Source: Whalleya microplaca
Lineage: Eukaryota; Ascomycota; Sordariomycetes; Xylariales; Xylariaceae
Direction of reading: 5' to 3'
Assembly: GCA_022497155.1 (NCBI GenBank)
Contig: MU385749.1
Coordinates: forward strand, 372,001-436,000
DNA: 64,000 bases
The position numbers were made by a program, and so were the translations under genes. The notes under the pieces are model-generated. The model was not told where the DNA came from. It worked only from the letters and a program-made list of their open reading frames with translations, and ran no database searches. Positions 23,088 through 35,313 of the stretch are shown in pieces. Within the stretch, counting starts at the first letter, position 1. Each line of letters opens with the position of its first letter.

Positions 23088-25045
23088 TCGAGTGGCGCAC
23101 TTTTGCACATTATACTTAGAGGCTGGGGAACCAGGGACTCATGTCTTTGGTATTCGTCGTCCGCTTTCTAATGTGGGGAGGATAAGAGGTGGTTGTCTCG
23201 GCATTTGCGGCGTTGAAGGCGTTTAGGATGATACGATACCCAAAGTTACGAGCAGAAGGATGATAAGGCTTCGTGATCTGGTGGGTTTGGTATGTGGATT
23301 CCTCTTCTCGGGGGATCTTTTGATGCTTGCAAGTGAAAACTCATTCTGCCTAGTGTGTGCAATATCCAAAAGCCGACACGGGGCAACTAGTCGCAATGAA
23401 TATACGCAAATCATACGCCCGGAAAGGGGCACAATCTACATGTCGAGGTAGAACGAGCAGAATTGACCATAGCGACGAAATCGTTCATCTTAAATCTGTA
23501 CATGTTGTCGTGCTACCGATGAATTTCTTTAGTGGACCAGTGATCTCCTTTTCGTCTCCTTCCCACCCGACTTTGGGCCACCCAATCGGAAACATGCTCT
23601 ACTACGACAACGTATATATGCACTCACAAGCATCCTCAGTACAACTGACATCACAAATATCGCCAAAGCACTCTGCAGTCGAAGGACAGTGAGTGCACCG
23701 CGTCTCCAGACAGATTACAACAAGTGTAAGCTAAGCATTGCGAAATCTGCGAAATCTACGACATCTCGGCAAATAACCCCCTCTGCTACAAATACTCTAG
23801 CTTAGTCCCGCTTGCGACACTATCAAATGGTTGTATGCAAAAGCAAGCTCCAGCGCATATACTCCAGTCTAAGCTGTCGGTGTATCGTATCCCGCGTGAC
23901 AGCGAACCGGCCACAGAAACTATCTCCGACTAGATCTGGTAGTCCTTCCCAAACCGACCAGCCTGAAGACATACCTCGCCTTACGTCACTCGCCTCCAAC
24001 TACCTCCAACTGCGTCCTCCTGCGGCAATCTCTCATCCTCTACCGGGCAACGTCTCGCTCACGCGTAGCGCATATTATCATGTCCGACCTCACGCACATA
24101 CGGTAGGCTTAGGCTGTCATAATCTGGGCTGGCATCGTGGCACTGGAGGCGCTGCGCGTGGAGAAACACGACATCCTCAAGCAGCACGTCATGGTGATCG
24201 CCAGGTACACCAACGTTGTGAGGAGCGATGGTGGTGGTTATACTATATTCGGGTTGGCCCGATGTGATATCGAGCCGCGCTGCTGGGATGCGAGGAGGAC
24301 AAGATGCGACTCGAGATTAAAGCAACCGCGGTGACGCCGAGGATTTTAGTATTGCCTACATTAAGGGGTCGTGTAGTAACATGATATACATTCCTAATAC
24401 GTGCTATCGTGTCGCCCCCAAATCATGCCACCTACATACTGTAGAAAGCTAGACCGGCCAGGTGGTGGAGAATGTCAGATGAGCACGTGTAGGTATTAGG
24501 TATTACCAGATCGTACCTACTTCTGTACCATACTTCGCCCCTGTGCGATGGCCTTACAAGGCGCGTGGCCAACACATTATATGTGTCTAAGATATGTGTG
24601 TTGCAAGGCTGAAGTAAGCTAAACTGTCTTTGTGTTCGCATCCAACCTGCAGGAATAGCCGAACCAACCAACTGACCAATCTTGTTCCGAGAATAGTAAT
24701 AAGCCCCAACATCCTATCGTCATCTGAAAATCGTATCAAAATTCCTTTGTCTTATTTTATCTCATCTATTACGTGAGATCCTAAAAACTATCGGTCAAGA
24801 TGCCTTTTTGGGAGTAGAAGGTTTGCTAAGAATTCTCTTTCATTTCTTCTTCTATGTAGTGAGAAAGTCACTGCTGATATCTCTAAGTTATGGACCGATA
24901 GATAATAATCCAATGATATGTAGTTCATATATGTTCCTCCGATAAATGTTACCCAACCCGGAGATGAAATGTGAAGCCTAAATATTTTCAAGATACCTCT
25001 AATCATATCCCTACTAGTGGACAAATATCGACCCCCACATCAGCC
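23088..25045. other. Intergenic, convergent 3' ends, no supported gene
   Basis: About 2 kb between the convergent LC7 and MFS genes. A segment around 24080-24330 on the plus strand has moderately coding-like codons (ALEALRVEKHDILKQHVMV), but no start, stop or splice structure gives a convincing gene, and it may be a relic. The rest is AT-rich, with nothing recognised. Confidence 0.5.
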
Positions 25046-27092
25046 TCAAGCAACAACAACAGTAGTCTTCGCCTCCGAATTGTCCTTGGGCCCCCAGTGC
25101 CTAGCCAAGCGATCCCCATCAAGCTGGTGCTCGCTCTCATGGTTCCTCGTCAAGCTCAAATTCCTAACAAAGGCAACACAGAGCACGAGGGCCACGACGC
25201 AGAGGCCTAGGTACACGGAGTAGACGCCCGTGAAGCCGAACTTGTAGGAATCCAGGATCGCCGTCTTGTAGTCGCCGTCAGGCAGCGCGTGCAACACGGC
25301 AATGTAGGCCTCGGCCTGCTTCGCGATCTCGGTCGGCAGGCCCTGCCACTCGAGCTTCAGCGCCATGACGTTCTGGAACGCGGTGCCGCCGACGCCGACG
25401 CCGAGCGCCATGCCGAACTGGCGCACGAAGGCGTACATGGCGGCTGCGGCTGCCTCGTCGCCCGGCTGGCACATCGCCTGCGATGCGAAGTTCTGCGCGT
25501 TGAGCACCGTGCCCTGCCCCAGACCGCTGAGCAGGTAGGTGATGAGCCAGATGACGGCCCGGTCATCGCTAGACCAGACCAGGAACAAGCCCGCGCCGAT
25601 GCTGCCTATTAGCCAGCCGACGCACATCGGCCACCGGTAGTTGTTGAAGTGCGTCACTAAACGCCCACTGACGATACCAGCTACTGTCACGGTCAACAGA
25701 GCTGCCAGCATACTTATGCCTGCATTTAGGGGATCAAAGTCTCTGACAGACATGAAGTAAAATGGGCCACTATGTCACTCAGTCAGTACGGATGTAGGAA
25801 GAGATTGAAGAAGATATGCTTACTAGTACAAGAGCCCGTACATCTATATATGTGGAACAACCTGTTAGCCGTGGTTCAGGTTAAAAATGGTGTCGGACAT
25901 ACCACTAGCCCCTGTATACACCCAAGAGTATACGTGACAACGGACATTTTATTGCGGAACAAACTTCTTCGTAGGAAAGGCTGCTTTGCAAAGTAGTACT
26001 CGTACACGATAGTCATGACCAAACCCAAAACCCCTATAATCAAAGGTGCAAGAGTCTCAGCACTGTCCCAGGGGTTCTGGACGAAGTTTATTAAAGTTAG
26101 CATTGCTCTGCAACGAACTGACACGTAAATTGTAGCACAGGTTCGCCATGTAATGTATATATTATGAGACGTACCTGTATCCCACCCCACGACACTCCCA
26201 TGAGGAAGGATGTTGCGGAGCCCATAAACATAATGGACCCAATCCAGTCAATCCTACCTAGTTTCTCTCGAACCGTGGCGGTCTTTGGCTTTAGCGTCAA
26301 GAGGTATGGCACGGCGACAAGCCCAAAGCCGCAGAACGGAAACATGAGGTAGAATATCCACCGCCAGGTGGTACGTTGAACAACCGCTCCGCCGATGATG
26401 GGTCCGAGCGAAAGGCCGAAAGCCCATGCTCCAAGCCTAAAGATAGATATGTTAAATTCCGAGCCTTGAAGTCGGGGCGGAATAGATTGCTTACGTGACG
26501 CCGTACCACTTTGGGCGCCATCGCAGTGGTACAATGTCCGTCTGGATCACCAAGCCGAGGGAGTGGATTCCAGCTCCACCGACACCCTGTATAGACCGGC
26601 CAACAAGCATGGCTGTGATGCTATGGGCTGTGCAACAACATATCGTCCCAGCAGAGAAAGCAACGAGAGAGAATATCAAGCAGATTGGGCGGCCGAAAAC
26701 GTCACTGACAGCACATATAACAGGCATGGTGACGGCGTTCACGAGGAGGTACGAGGTGCCGATCCAAAAAGCTTGAATGGCAGTTCCTCCAATGTCTACG
26801 ATGATAGCCTAGTTGCCCCGTACGTCAGTGAGGTCCTGCAAAATCATGCCATGCCCAAGGGGAATATACTTACATTAAGCGATGTGACGATGATACTGGC
26901 ATCTAGGGCAACGAGCAAGCTAATGATAGCAAGAGTGTATATAATGGCTCTCTCATGATGCGAGGGCTGCCATTCTTCACATGGCAGTTGTTGTGCTTCG
27001 TCTGCTACCGTGTCGTTTTGCTGCTCACTGGTCACCTTCCGGGTTGAATCTAAGTTACTGCCGCGGTCTGATAAAGATATAGTAGCTGACAT
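25046..27092 (-). CDS. MFS multidrug-type transporter, DHA2 (14-TM) family
   Basis: Six exons: 26874-27092, 26495-26808, 26175-26436, 25903-26076, a 20-nt micro-exon 25824-25843, and 25046-25769; total 570 aa. The micro-exon and its neighbours restore MYGLLYYGPFYFMSV, a standard stretch in this family. Motif A appears as DVFGRP after TM2, and the antiporter motif C as GLSLGPIIGGAV in TM5. Hydrophobic segments fit 14 TM helices. The 52-residue N-terminal tail is cytosolic and polar. DHA2 proteins export drugs, toxins or metabolites in exchange for protons at the plasma membrane; the substrate here is unknown. The last exon is clearly more GC-rich than the first four. No biosynthetic gene is adjacent. 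Confidence 0.9.
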
Positions 27093-29659
27093 GGCAGCGA
27101 TGTTTTGGTAGTGGTGGGAACGATAACCCGGGGACGTAGACTGAAATAACGATCACAAGCACAAAAGGTGAACAACAATAGACAGCGGACCAAGATCTTG
27201 TACGAAAGAGCAGGAGCACTTGGAGAGAAGAGATACACACAATGGCTTTGAGAGGCTTAAATAGACTAGGGATGCATCGCCCAGCAAGCTTCTCCGGACC
27301 AACTGTTGTGGACGCATTATACTTTCTTTGTGGGATACCTTCGGCCGTGCCTCCCTTACTTTGGGGCCCCGACCAGAAGTTGATCTGGTCTGATCAGACC
27401 GGGTAGTATGCACAAAGCCTAAACACATTGTCAATGTCTACATTGTGTACAATGTAAGACTGGCCCCCATCTATGCCACAAGGAAGAGGCGTATGTATGT
27501 AGTGAAAGGGTCTCACCCGTCTACACGCCCTTCATCATATAGACGGCCGAGAAGGTTTCCGCCTAGGGCCGCCTTTATGTACCACTGGGTTCTGCAAAAA
27601 GTGTTAGCAGCAATTACAACTCGAGCATTCCCCGAAGGCAAGCGGTCTAATCCTATTTAGCTGATACAATACTCGCCATGCTCACTGATATAAGATCTAA
27701 TCAACCATAACCTATCATGATAGTGCACCGATCACTTGGGAAATTAGAAGGAGAACCAATGTTGAAGAAGGGCACTATCATTTGTAGCCGGATATTGAGG
27801 CTCTTCGATTGAGTAACATTTCCATGTACGTTCCAACGTAGCCGTGGTATGTACCACGGGTAAAGGAACAAGGGTCACCTAAGATAGTGTCAACGGCTGA
27901 GGCTAGAATGCAATATGTGGCATAAAAATAAATGTCCAGAGGCTTCATAACACCAGAAGACAAATACCAGCCTCTATGTGATAGAGATTAGTATCAAATG
28001 TTGTCCTAACAATGTTGTAATACGTAAATAAACCTAGCTAATAAGTAACAGGTTGCTTTGTTTTCCTTGTATATACTAGATGTTGGTTGGTTGGTATATT
28101 TAACGCTGGGTCGAAGGTGAGATATGTTCGATGTCTGGTTCGAGGAATGCTGAGGTAAGCGAGCCACCAACATCAATACTTAACTCGAACATAAGATCTC
28201 AAAGCAATCCAGACCAGGCGTTGCGGGCGCTGATGACATTCGCACGTATGTAGGTAGTACAAGATCCTTCAAGCATAGACAGATATTGGCTAACGGTGCC
28301 AGTCTCATTCTACGCAGTAGTAGCCCAGACCCCTTGCTCCTCACATTGGTGGATAGACGCCTTATAAGTTTTGCGTAACAATGCCACGACCATCTATTTA
28401 TGAAATGCAAGGGGGGTGAGATAAAATGTAGGTGCCTCATTGAGTATGATAATCCGTAGAAGCATATGAGAATGGTGGGGACAGGCGGCATGCCTACTTA
28501 TCTAGGTAGACTCCGGATGTTATGGCTTAGCTGATAAAGTGAGCTAGGTTCGATTCCTAACAGGGGCTGCAGGGCTACCATTTGTGTTGGCTGAGTTAGC
28601 TCATTTCGGACCTAGAGTACTGACCTTATGAGGTGGGTCCATTCACATGTCAGCCTTTGATACATTACCTACCTCCACTGCCTTAAGTCCACATGCATCT
28701 GCCATCCATGTTGAGGTGGCCAAGTGAGACTGCTCTATACCGCGTGATATGGTTGGTCCCCAACCCCAGATGATGAGGTTCAATCCAAGGCGCAGCAAGC
28801 CAAGATAGTAAGCCCTACCATGAGGCGTTGTGCCATAATAGTATTGAAACCCTATCGAGGGACAGAGACATGGCTTACAGTATTCCCAATAGATTGTGCC
28901 TTGGCGGCCCGTTATGCTTGTGCACACATGCACAACAGGACATAGGTACTGAAAAAAAGAATATAAGCTTGGAAAAAGCATTGTGGTTAGTCTATAAGTA
29001 GATATGCGTAGGCTGTGGAGTAGGTAGATCACATAGATAGTTATCTGTTATGTGATAACAGCCCTATGGGTTGATGGAAGATGCGTTGATGACGGAGGAC
29101 CTAAACACTGTGCTGCAAGGTACATATGTAGTGTATCTATCTACGTGGGGGACATACATCACGTGATATAAAGGAGAACGAACTGTAAGGTTCAAGTATA
29201 ATTTCTTATAGGGCATATATGTGACAATTCCAATGAGTTTAAGGTTGCTCTAGGGAGCCGTTCAGGGTAGTCCCCCACACAATGAGAGAATATAGTTACT
29301 GGGAGGACCGAAAATACACAGCCGCAGTAGCTGATGATTAACCCCTGCTTTTAAAGACTAGCTGTGAAAACAGCTCAAATTGATGGATGTGGCTGATATA
29401 AATGTCAAGCTGGCGATGCAATAGTTTTGTTTTATTTTGGTGAGAAGTAGGTGCTTGGCATAAAGAGAGGCGTCGCCATATGTGCCTAGGGAACAAATGA
29501 GAAACCCTGCTCAAGCATCATAAGCTTACTCCGATGTAGATCTACTCCGATGTATCTCATAACCTACACGGGCAACTCATTATTTCCTTCCGCGCTTCCC
29601 AGGCCAGATGTCTGGATGTTGATGCAATATATAGGCACAACTTTTACCACCGCGATTAC
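27093..29659. other. AT-rich intergenic region, no supported gene
   Basis: About 2.6 kb. The right-hand ~250 bases upstream of the MFS ATG (27093-27350) should hold its promoter. The remainder is AT-rich and stop-dense on both strands. A fragment at 28523-28557 carries tRNA-promoter-like A and B boxes but cannot fold as a complete tRNA. No gene is recognised. Confidence 0.55.
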
Positions 29660-31173
29660 CTATGCGACCCACGGATATCTAGTGTACCTATTGTTTCCTA
29701 CGTTTTCACCATTGTAATAATTCCTAGGCGTAATCTCGACTGTTAACTGGGTCGTGCGGAGTATTCCTGGTTGCACCTGGCCGGCATCTTCTTCTTGTTC
29801 TTCGTCTTCGTCTTCCTTGCGTTGTTGCTGCCGAGGCATGTTAGATGTCAAAACTTTTGTAATGGGCATCTTGGCAAGAGAAATGTTATTCTCATCGATC
29901 TTGGGGTATATGCTAGTGTCGTGTGACGCATCCGTATCGTCAACTGGAAAGGGGCGATTGCCCTTGGGCCGCATCTTGAACAGTCCGGTTCTCGCTCTTA
30001 GAATTTCCGTGACTCCTCTCGGGAGCCGTTTACCCATAAAGACCCTTGGAACAGCAGGTATGCAGAAGACGAGAAACTGACAGGTCATTTCAGCAAGAGC
30101 CCAAAGGTACATTCCCGACATCGCATAGGTTATGTCTTTCGATTTAGTGTACTTGACTGTTTCGAATAAACGGACCGCTGATGAGATGCAAGCTCTAGGA
30201 TTTCCCGCGTTAGTTTTATCATCATCTCAGTATAGTGACACTACATACAGAATGCCTATAGCAAAAATTAAGGAAACACCGATCTTGTCCTTTGTGGACA
30301 TTTGCAGGCTCCAGATAACCTTGTGCGGGAGAATGAGTATGATGATATTCGTAAAAAGGTTGATAACAGCGGCAAGAACGTATAGGACCTTCACGTCAAT
30401 ACATGTGCCTTCTTGCATCATATCCCAGATTTTCCGATGCGGAATACACGATAAGTTTTCGGCAATAATCCATGAACCGTGAAAGAGGGTATGGGTCCAT
30501 AAGACAATGAGGCACGTCCAAAAGAAGGGGTTGCGAGTACCACAGGGAACGAAAAGGCGATTCCACTCCATTAGGATAGCAGCTTTGACGACCATCAGGG
30601 TTACTGCACAGAGATTGGTGCCAATATGAAGAATCTTTGTCACTACGATTAGGACCATGATGTAGTTCAGAAAGAAGCAACATCATCTTACGTAGGCAAC
30701 TTTAGACAATGTTTTGACTTGGACATCCCATTGATGAACAAACAACCCAGTTTGACCCATGATCCAATAACTGCAATAAATGCAGCCAACGTATGTCCCC
30801 TGAGCGAGATAATTTAGCAAATTTCAAAGACTAGGATTAGAAAAAAAGAACTTACAACTCCTGATAGTGCCAGGACTGTATGGTCAGGTCAGTGAATACT
30901 AGCCAAGAGGGCAGGGTAACCAGTATCGGACATGGATCGCTTACAGTCTTCTAGCCTGACCTTCTTTACGCAGATTAATCTGGCATAGGCGCGAACAAGG
31001 CAGAAGCTAACTAAAAGTATCAAACAGAGGGCATTTGTGGCATGGGCTAGATCATTCCTGTTTGGTGGATGCTCAAAATTTGGAGTAACGCCCTCCGGTG
31101 GTTCGAGTGCAGGCCCATTAAGTATGAGTTCCGCCTGCGAAGCAGAAAGATTTCGGAGTTGGTCGAGCGACAT
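29660..31173 (-). CDS. Fungal rhodopsin-like (PTH11/SAT4-type) seven-TM membrane protein
   Basis: Five exons: 30945-31173, a 20-nt exon 30856-30875, 30692-30799, 30249-30634 and 29660-30194; 425 aa. After an N-terminal tail the protein shows about seven hydrophobic helices. The family-typical segments are RLEDFLALSGVGTYVG, GLFVHQWDV, KAAILMEWNRLFVP and ACISSAVRLFETVKY. The C-terminal tail is cytosolic, polar and acidic (DEDEEQEED). This large Pezizomycotina family includes PTH11-like receptors, but most members have no known ligand. There is no CFEM domain. The exon 3/4 junction uses an AAG acceptor (57-nt intron), chosen because it alone restores KVAY-ILHIGTN. The function as a receptor is inference. 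Confidence 0.82.
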
Positions 31174-34100
31174 GGCACTCTAGTTGCAAACCTAAGAACA
31201 TAAATAATCAGCAGTAGTATCTGAGGGCAGTAGGCGTCATATAATCATCGAAAATTGACACCAAGTATAGATAGGAGAGCAAAGTCCAAGTCCTACTAAT
31301 GCAGCTGGCCGACTCGCAATATTGAGCACCGTCATGATTCTTGTACTATATAGTAGCCTTGATTTAGGCCCGTATGATGATTCTGTACAACGCCTTGAAT
31401 TCCGTCAGCTGAATGCACAGAACAAGAGATGTGTTATGTCGCAACCTAACAGGGCAAACTAATTCAGACTTACCAACTGCAAATACGTTTTCAGCCCTTT
31501 ACTGGGTCCAGGACATTTCATTATGAGTTTGGGTTACTATCTACTCGTTGCACAAAAACTGGATTATATGAAGTGAGAGTCTAGCGAATGGAATGGTGAT
31601 CGATGTTGGATGACTTGCATACCTACCTTTCATTCCTTCCGAAGACATTCCTTAGCTGTAGAAACCAACCAGGCTAATGTTTTAGGACCACCTATCATAC
31701 ACATTAGATGTCCAACAGCCACCTTTCGTGTAGTATGAAAGGTTTGATCAAATCGTCGTCTTAATGGCCATCCATAGCCTGAATAAGGTGGGGGTCTCAT
31801 GGCTTAGCTCGAATGCAGACGGGGACGTACAAATGCATGCACGTCTCGCTTTATTCCGAGGCAGTTACCTGTATTCTTCTAAGTATATTATAACAAGTCA
31901 TAAAATTTAATATAATCTCGATCGTGGACTCGGTAGGTGCTGCACTATGTACTTTGTGCCTGAAACTCCACTACAATATCATTTATTACGTATCTCATGC
32001 CTGTGTTGACTAACAGGTACGATTTTATATACCTGATAGAATTTTTAATTATTACATCAATTAGAGCTTATGCAATCGAACTTCGTTGAGTATTTCTTGA
32101 GTTTGATGATCAGAGATATGATCTTTCAACCACTGTTGATACAACCCAACCCCCCTTGACCATATTTCATCCATACAAGCCCACCTGGCTGGTACATAAC
32201 TATAACAATGACATATGTAACACGTATGCTGAGGTAGTAACCCAGCAACGTACCTTTCTATAAAGCATCAGCCTCTTCCAACGGATCTACCTATGAGCAA
32301 ACACGCCTGAAATGCCGGAAGCGGCCTAGACTGCAGTCTTGCAATCACCACCACACATTGCATTGCGATATCAACTCGTCCGAGCAACCAATCAGTGAAA
32401 TTGTTAGCGACACCGCAATAAAAACTACAACGTGGAGAGCCATCTCAGGAACGCTGTGCAAATTATCTTTAATGACACTTGGGGCTGTCGCACAACAGGC
32501 CGACATGTCAATATGGGACAAAGTAATGAGGAGTATAGTGACTGATTAGTGCAAAGTGAAGCTATAGGAAGGTGACAGAGCCCCTTATATATACATGTAT
32601 AGGCGGCCGGCCATACGTAGTCCCGTACCCTCAGCCCTATAGGGCGTATCTTAACACGATAACCCAATAGGCGCCGGTGTGCAGCCAGCGTAGCATCCTA
32701 ACAAGTAACGGTAACACAGGAGGGTAGGTCTAGACAGTGCGTGCCGCATGGCTGTTATAACCTAACCACTCATTCCAACCTCTTCTTACCCCCGCACTAG
32801 TTAATCACGTGAATATTGCTAAGACCTGGATTGCCAAGTCGCATATACCCCTGTGAAAAGGAGGCTATTTAGGAATATATAAGACTCTAAGTCACCGACC
32901 CTTAAATAGGCTCTCTTTTAGCTAGCCAGCGATCAGTCTGAGTAATTCATTCTCATACGCCTCCTGTTATACTAAAATCAAGACCTGAGGTAACGGCTAC
33001 ATTACATGACACTGTTATGCGCGCTCGGATATATCCAGTCGCTAGGTAAATGCTTGGCCGCGGACTATATACGGATTTATAATAGAAAATTCTACACACA
33101 CTTAATGCACTAATTCCGATCGTGTACAGAGACCAACGGCCTCTTAGAACTGTATACTTGTTGACGAAGTTATCTGTAATGCGTGAATTGGTGGTGAGCT
33201 AAAGCTAGAGGGTGTTGCATGTTGTTTGAATCACTCAATGAACCTAAGTGGGATAGGTCAGTAGTACAGACTACATCTGATGTAAAAGTTACATCTGATA
33301 CAGGAGCCACACATGCCACATTTTGGACTCACTCGAGGCTGATGTGTTACTGGTCGAGGATAAATCGTGGATGGGGATGTTTGCTATTGGACCCCGGGGT
33401 CCGGATGCGTGAACATCCGTTCCAGTACATCTTTGGATCAACCCCTCTCTATACCTACATCCATCCCCTTCACTATACGTGAGCCAAACACACCACCATC
33501 ACCTAGAACCTCATTAACCTATTGAGGTCGATACCAGCTACAAGATCTAGGGATATGTTACAGTATACAGCTAATAGCCCGCTGCAGATAATAGTAGCCT
33601 CGGGCTGTAATGTTGGGTAGAATGAATTCACATCATGTGAGGGGCTATATTTAGGGACTTTGGGGCTCCTCTCTCAGAAAGCATTGCCATGCACCGAATT
33701 CGTGGAACCTCAACTCCGGCGTTGTATCTAGATTATGCAGGCTAGGACGACTTGTTGCCCATAAATAGGTAGCAAACAACACGTCGTCTGACGTCTCCTT
33801 CTGGTCAACACGAGCAACATCTTGCAGGAGAATATATTGTAGACGAATGAATGGTACGGTTGGCCCCCTTTGTTCACCGGCAAGTTCTGTGGCTCTCCTT
33901 CCAGGACCTCGGCTATCTTTCACCAGGACCGCTGGCATGTGCAAGAGTACTCGGACGGCGTTAGATATGGTGTATAACACATACATTTGAAAGGAGGGGT
34001 TGGAAACGTAAAGAGGAATATGTCTACATATAGGAGATTATCAAGCGTGATAATAATTCATGTATTCTTGATTGCATCGTCTATCCCACCCATATACTCA

Positions 34101-35313
34101 AGAAGTTCAAGGAGGAATGTCAGGCCGTAGTCCTCCAACGTTGGGCACTACAACAGTAGGAGCTCCCCCATGAAGTCCAGGAGCAAATCCATCTCAAAGG
34201 GAACAGGCCAGGTAGCGATAGAGATATTTAACGCAGAGTAGATATGTGGAAACTTTGTTGAAGGAAATAAAGTCCCTCGACTGTCTGCTGCGACAACAAA
34301 GCCAGATCAAGTGGTGGTCATTTGCAAAGCATGTTTGATATCAATACATACTTCCTACCACGTTTACATCGTTCGATCCCTTACTCAATGTATGTGGCTG
34401 TATGGATTGCGTATCATGTAAAAAAAGTCAGCTAGATGCTGCGTGGAAGGTGTACTACCACAGGATTACCCCTTTTCGGGTTTCTTCAGCGTCGCTGCAG
34501 CTCATGTAATATTCCCCAACAGCATGTAACAAGACACACACACTTCACCTGGGGCCTGGGGCCTAGGGCCTTGGGCAACACACTCTAAAGCTCCCTGTGG
34601 TTTCATCCAACTATGTATATTACCCCTTGAAATGCCACCCAGATTAGATAGATCCTTGATCAGTGTAGATGAGCATTACATAGGCTATTGCTTTGGTTAT
34701 CAGGATCTCTATCTAGACTTTATGTCGAAGATTACGAATACATAATCTAGCGAGGTTAAGTCACAGGATGGTGGCTCGACATGAGGGATCAAGCATCCGA
34801 TTTTAATATTTTGGAACCATTGTTGGAGGCGAGCTTTTTCTAGTGGTATGTTAGCTAACTGCGCATTATAGGTTGCTAGAATCGTCTTAATTCTACATAC
34901 TGCCATTCCCAGAGCAGCAAACATACAATACTCTCACCTGGAAGAGCTCCATATGACACTTGTACACAAAGGATGGAGAAAACAAAAACTTCATGATTTG
35001 GTTTCTTTCTTTTTTATTTAGCGCTCAAGAGCTGGGTATCTCGCAAAGTGTACAAAAGGGCATATGACTCCTCCCTTCCTATCGGCGTAACATCGTTATC
35101 TCAGTCTTATACCATGCCATTACATACCATACCCACACATTGAGAGTTTTCCCACAAAAAGCTATGCCATTCCGCCATGTTTCTCGTACCTAATATACCC
35201 ATGCTGTTGTTTTCGTACCGTTAAGACTAAGATATGTTGTATGCAATCTGGAGTGCTTCTTTCTTCGTCTCATTTTCTTCTTTCTTTTCCTTTTCCCCCA
35301 TGCTAATGCTAGC
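31174..35313. other. AT-rich intergenic region, no supported gene
   Basis: About 4.1 kb, very AT-rich, with stops in all frames and no domain-like ORF. 34960-35310 probably holds the 3' UTR of the gene at 35314. A short GC-flavoured repeat gggcctggggcctagggcc occurs near 34553. Such gene-free AT-rich blocks in filamentous fungi are often old mobile-element remains, but no element could be recognised. Confidence 0.55.

Noticed and set aside
24080..24334. Possible small gene on the plus strand (ALEALRVEKHDILKQHVMV)
   Set aside because: An in-frame stop follows closely after the candidate ATG and no intron pair restores a sensible protein.
25046..31173. Secondary-metabolite cluster suggested by the MFS and rhodopsin-like genes
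   Set aside because: No polyketide synthase, NRPS, terpene synthase, P450 or pathway regulator is present in the window.
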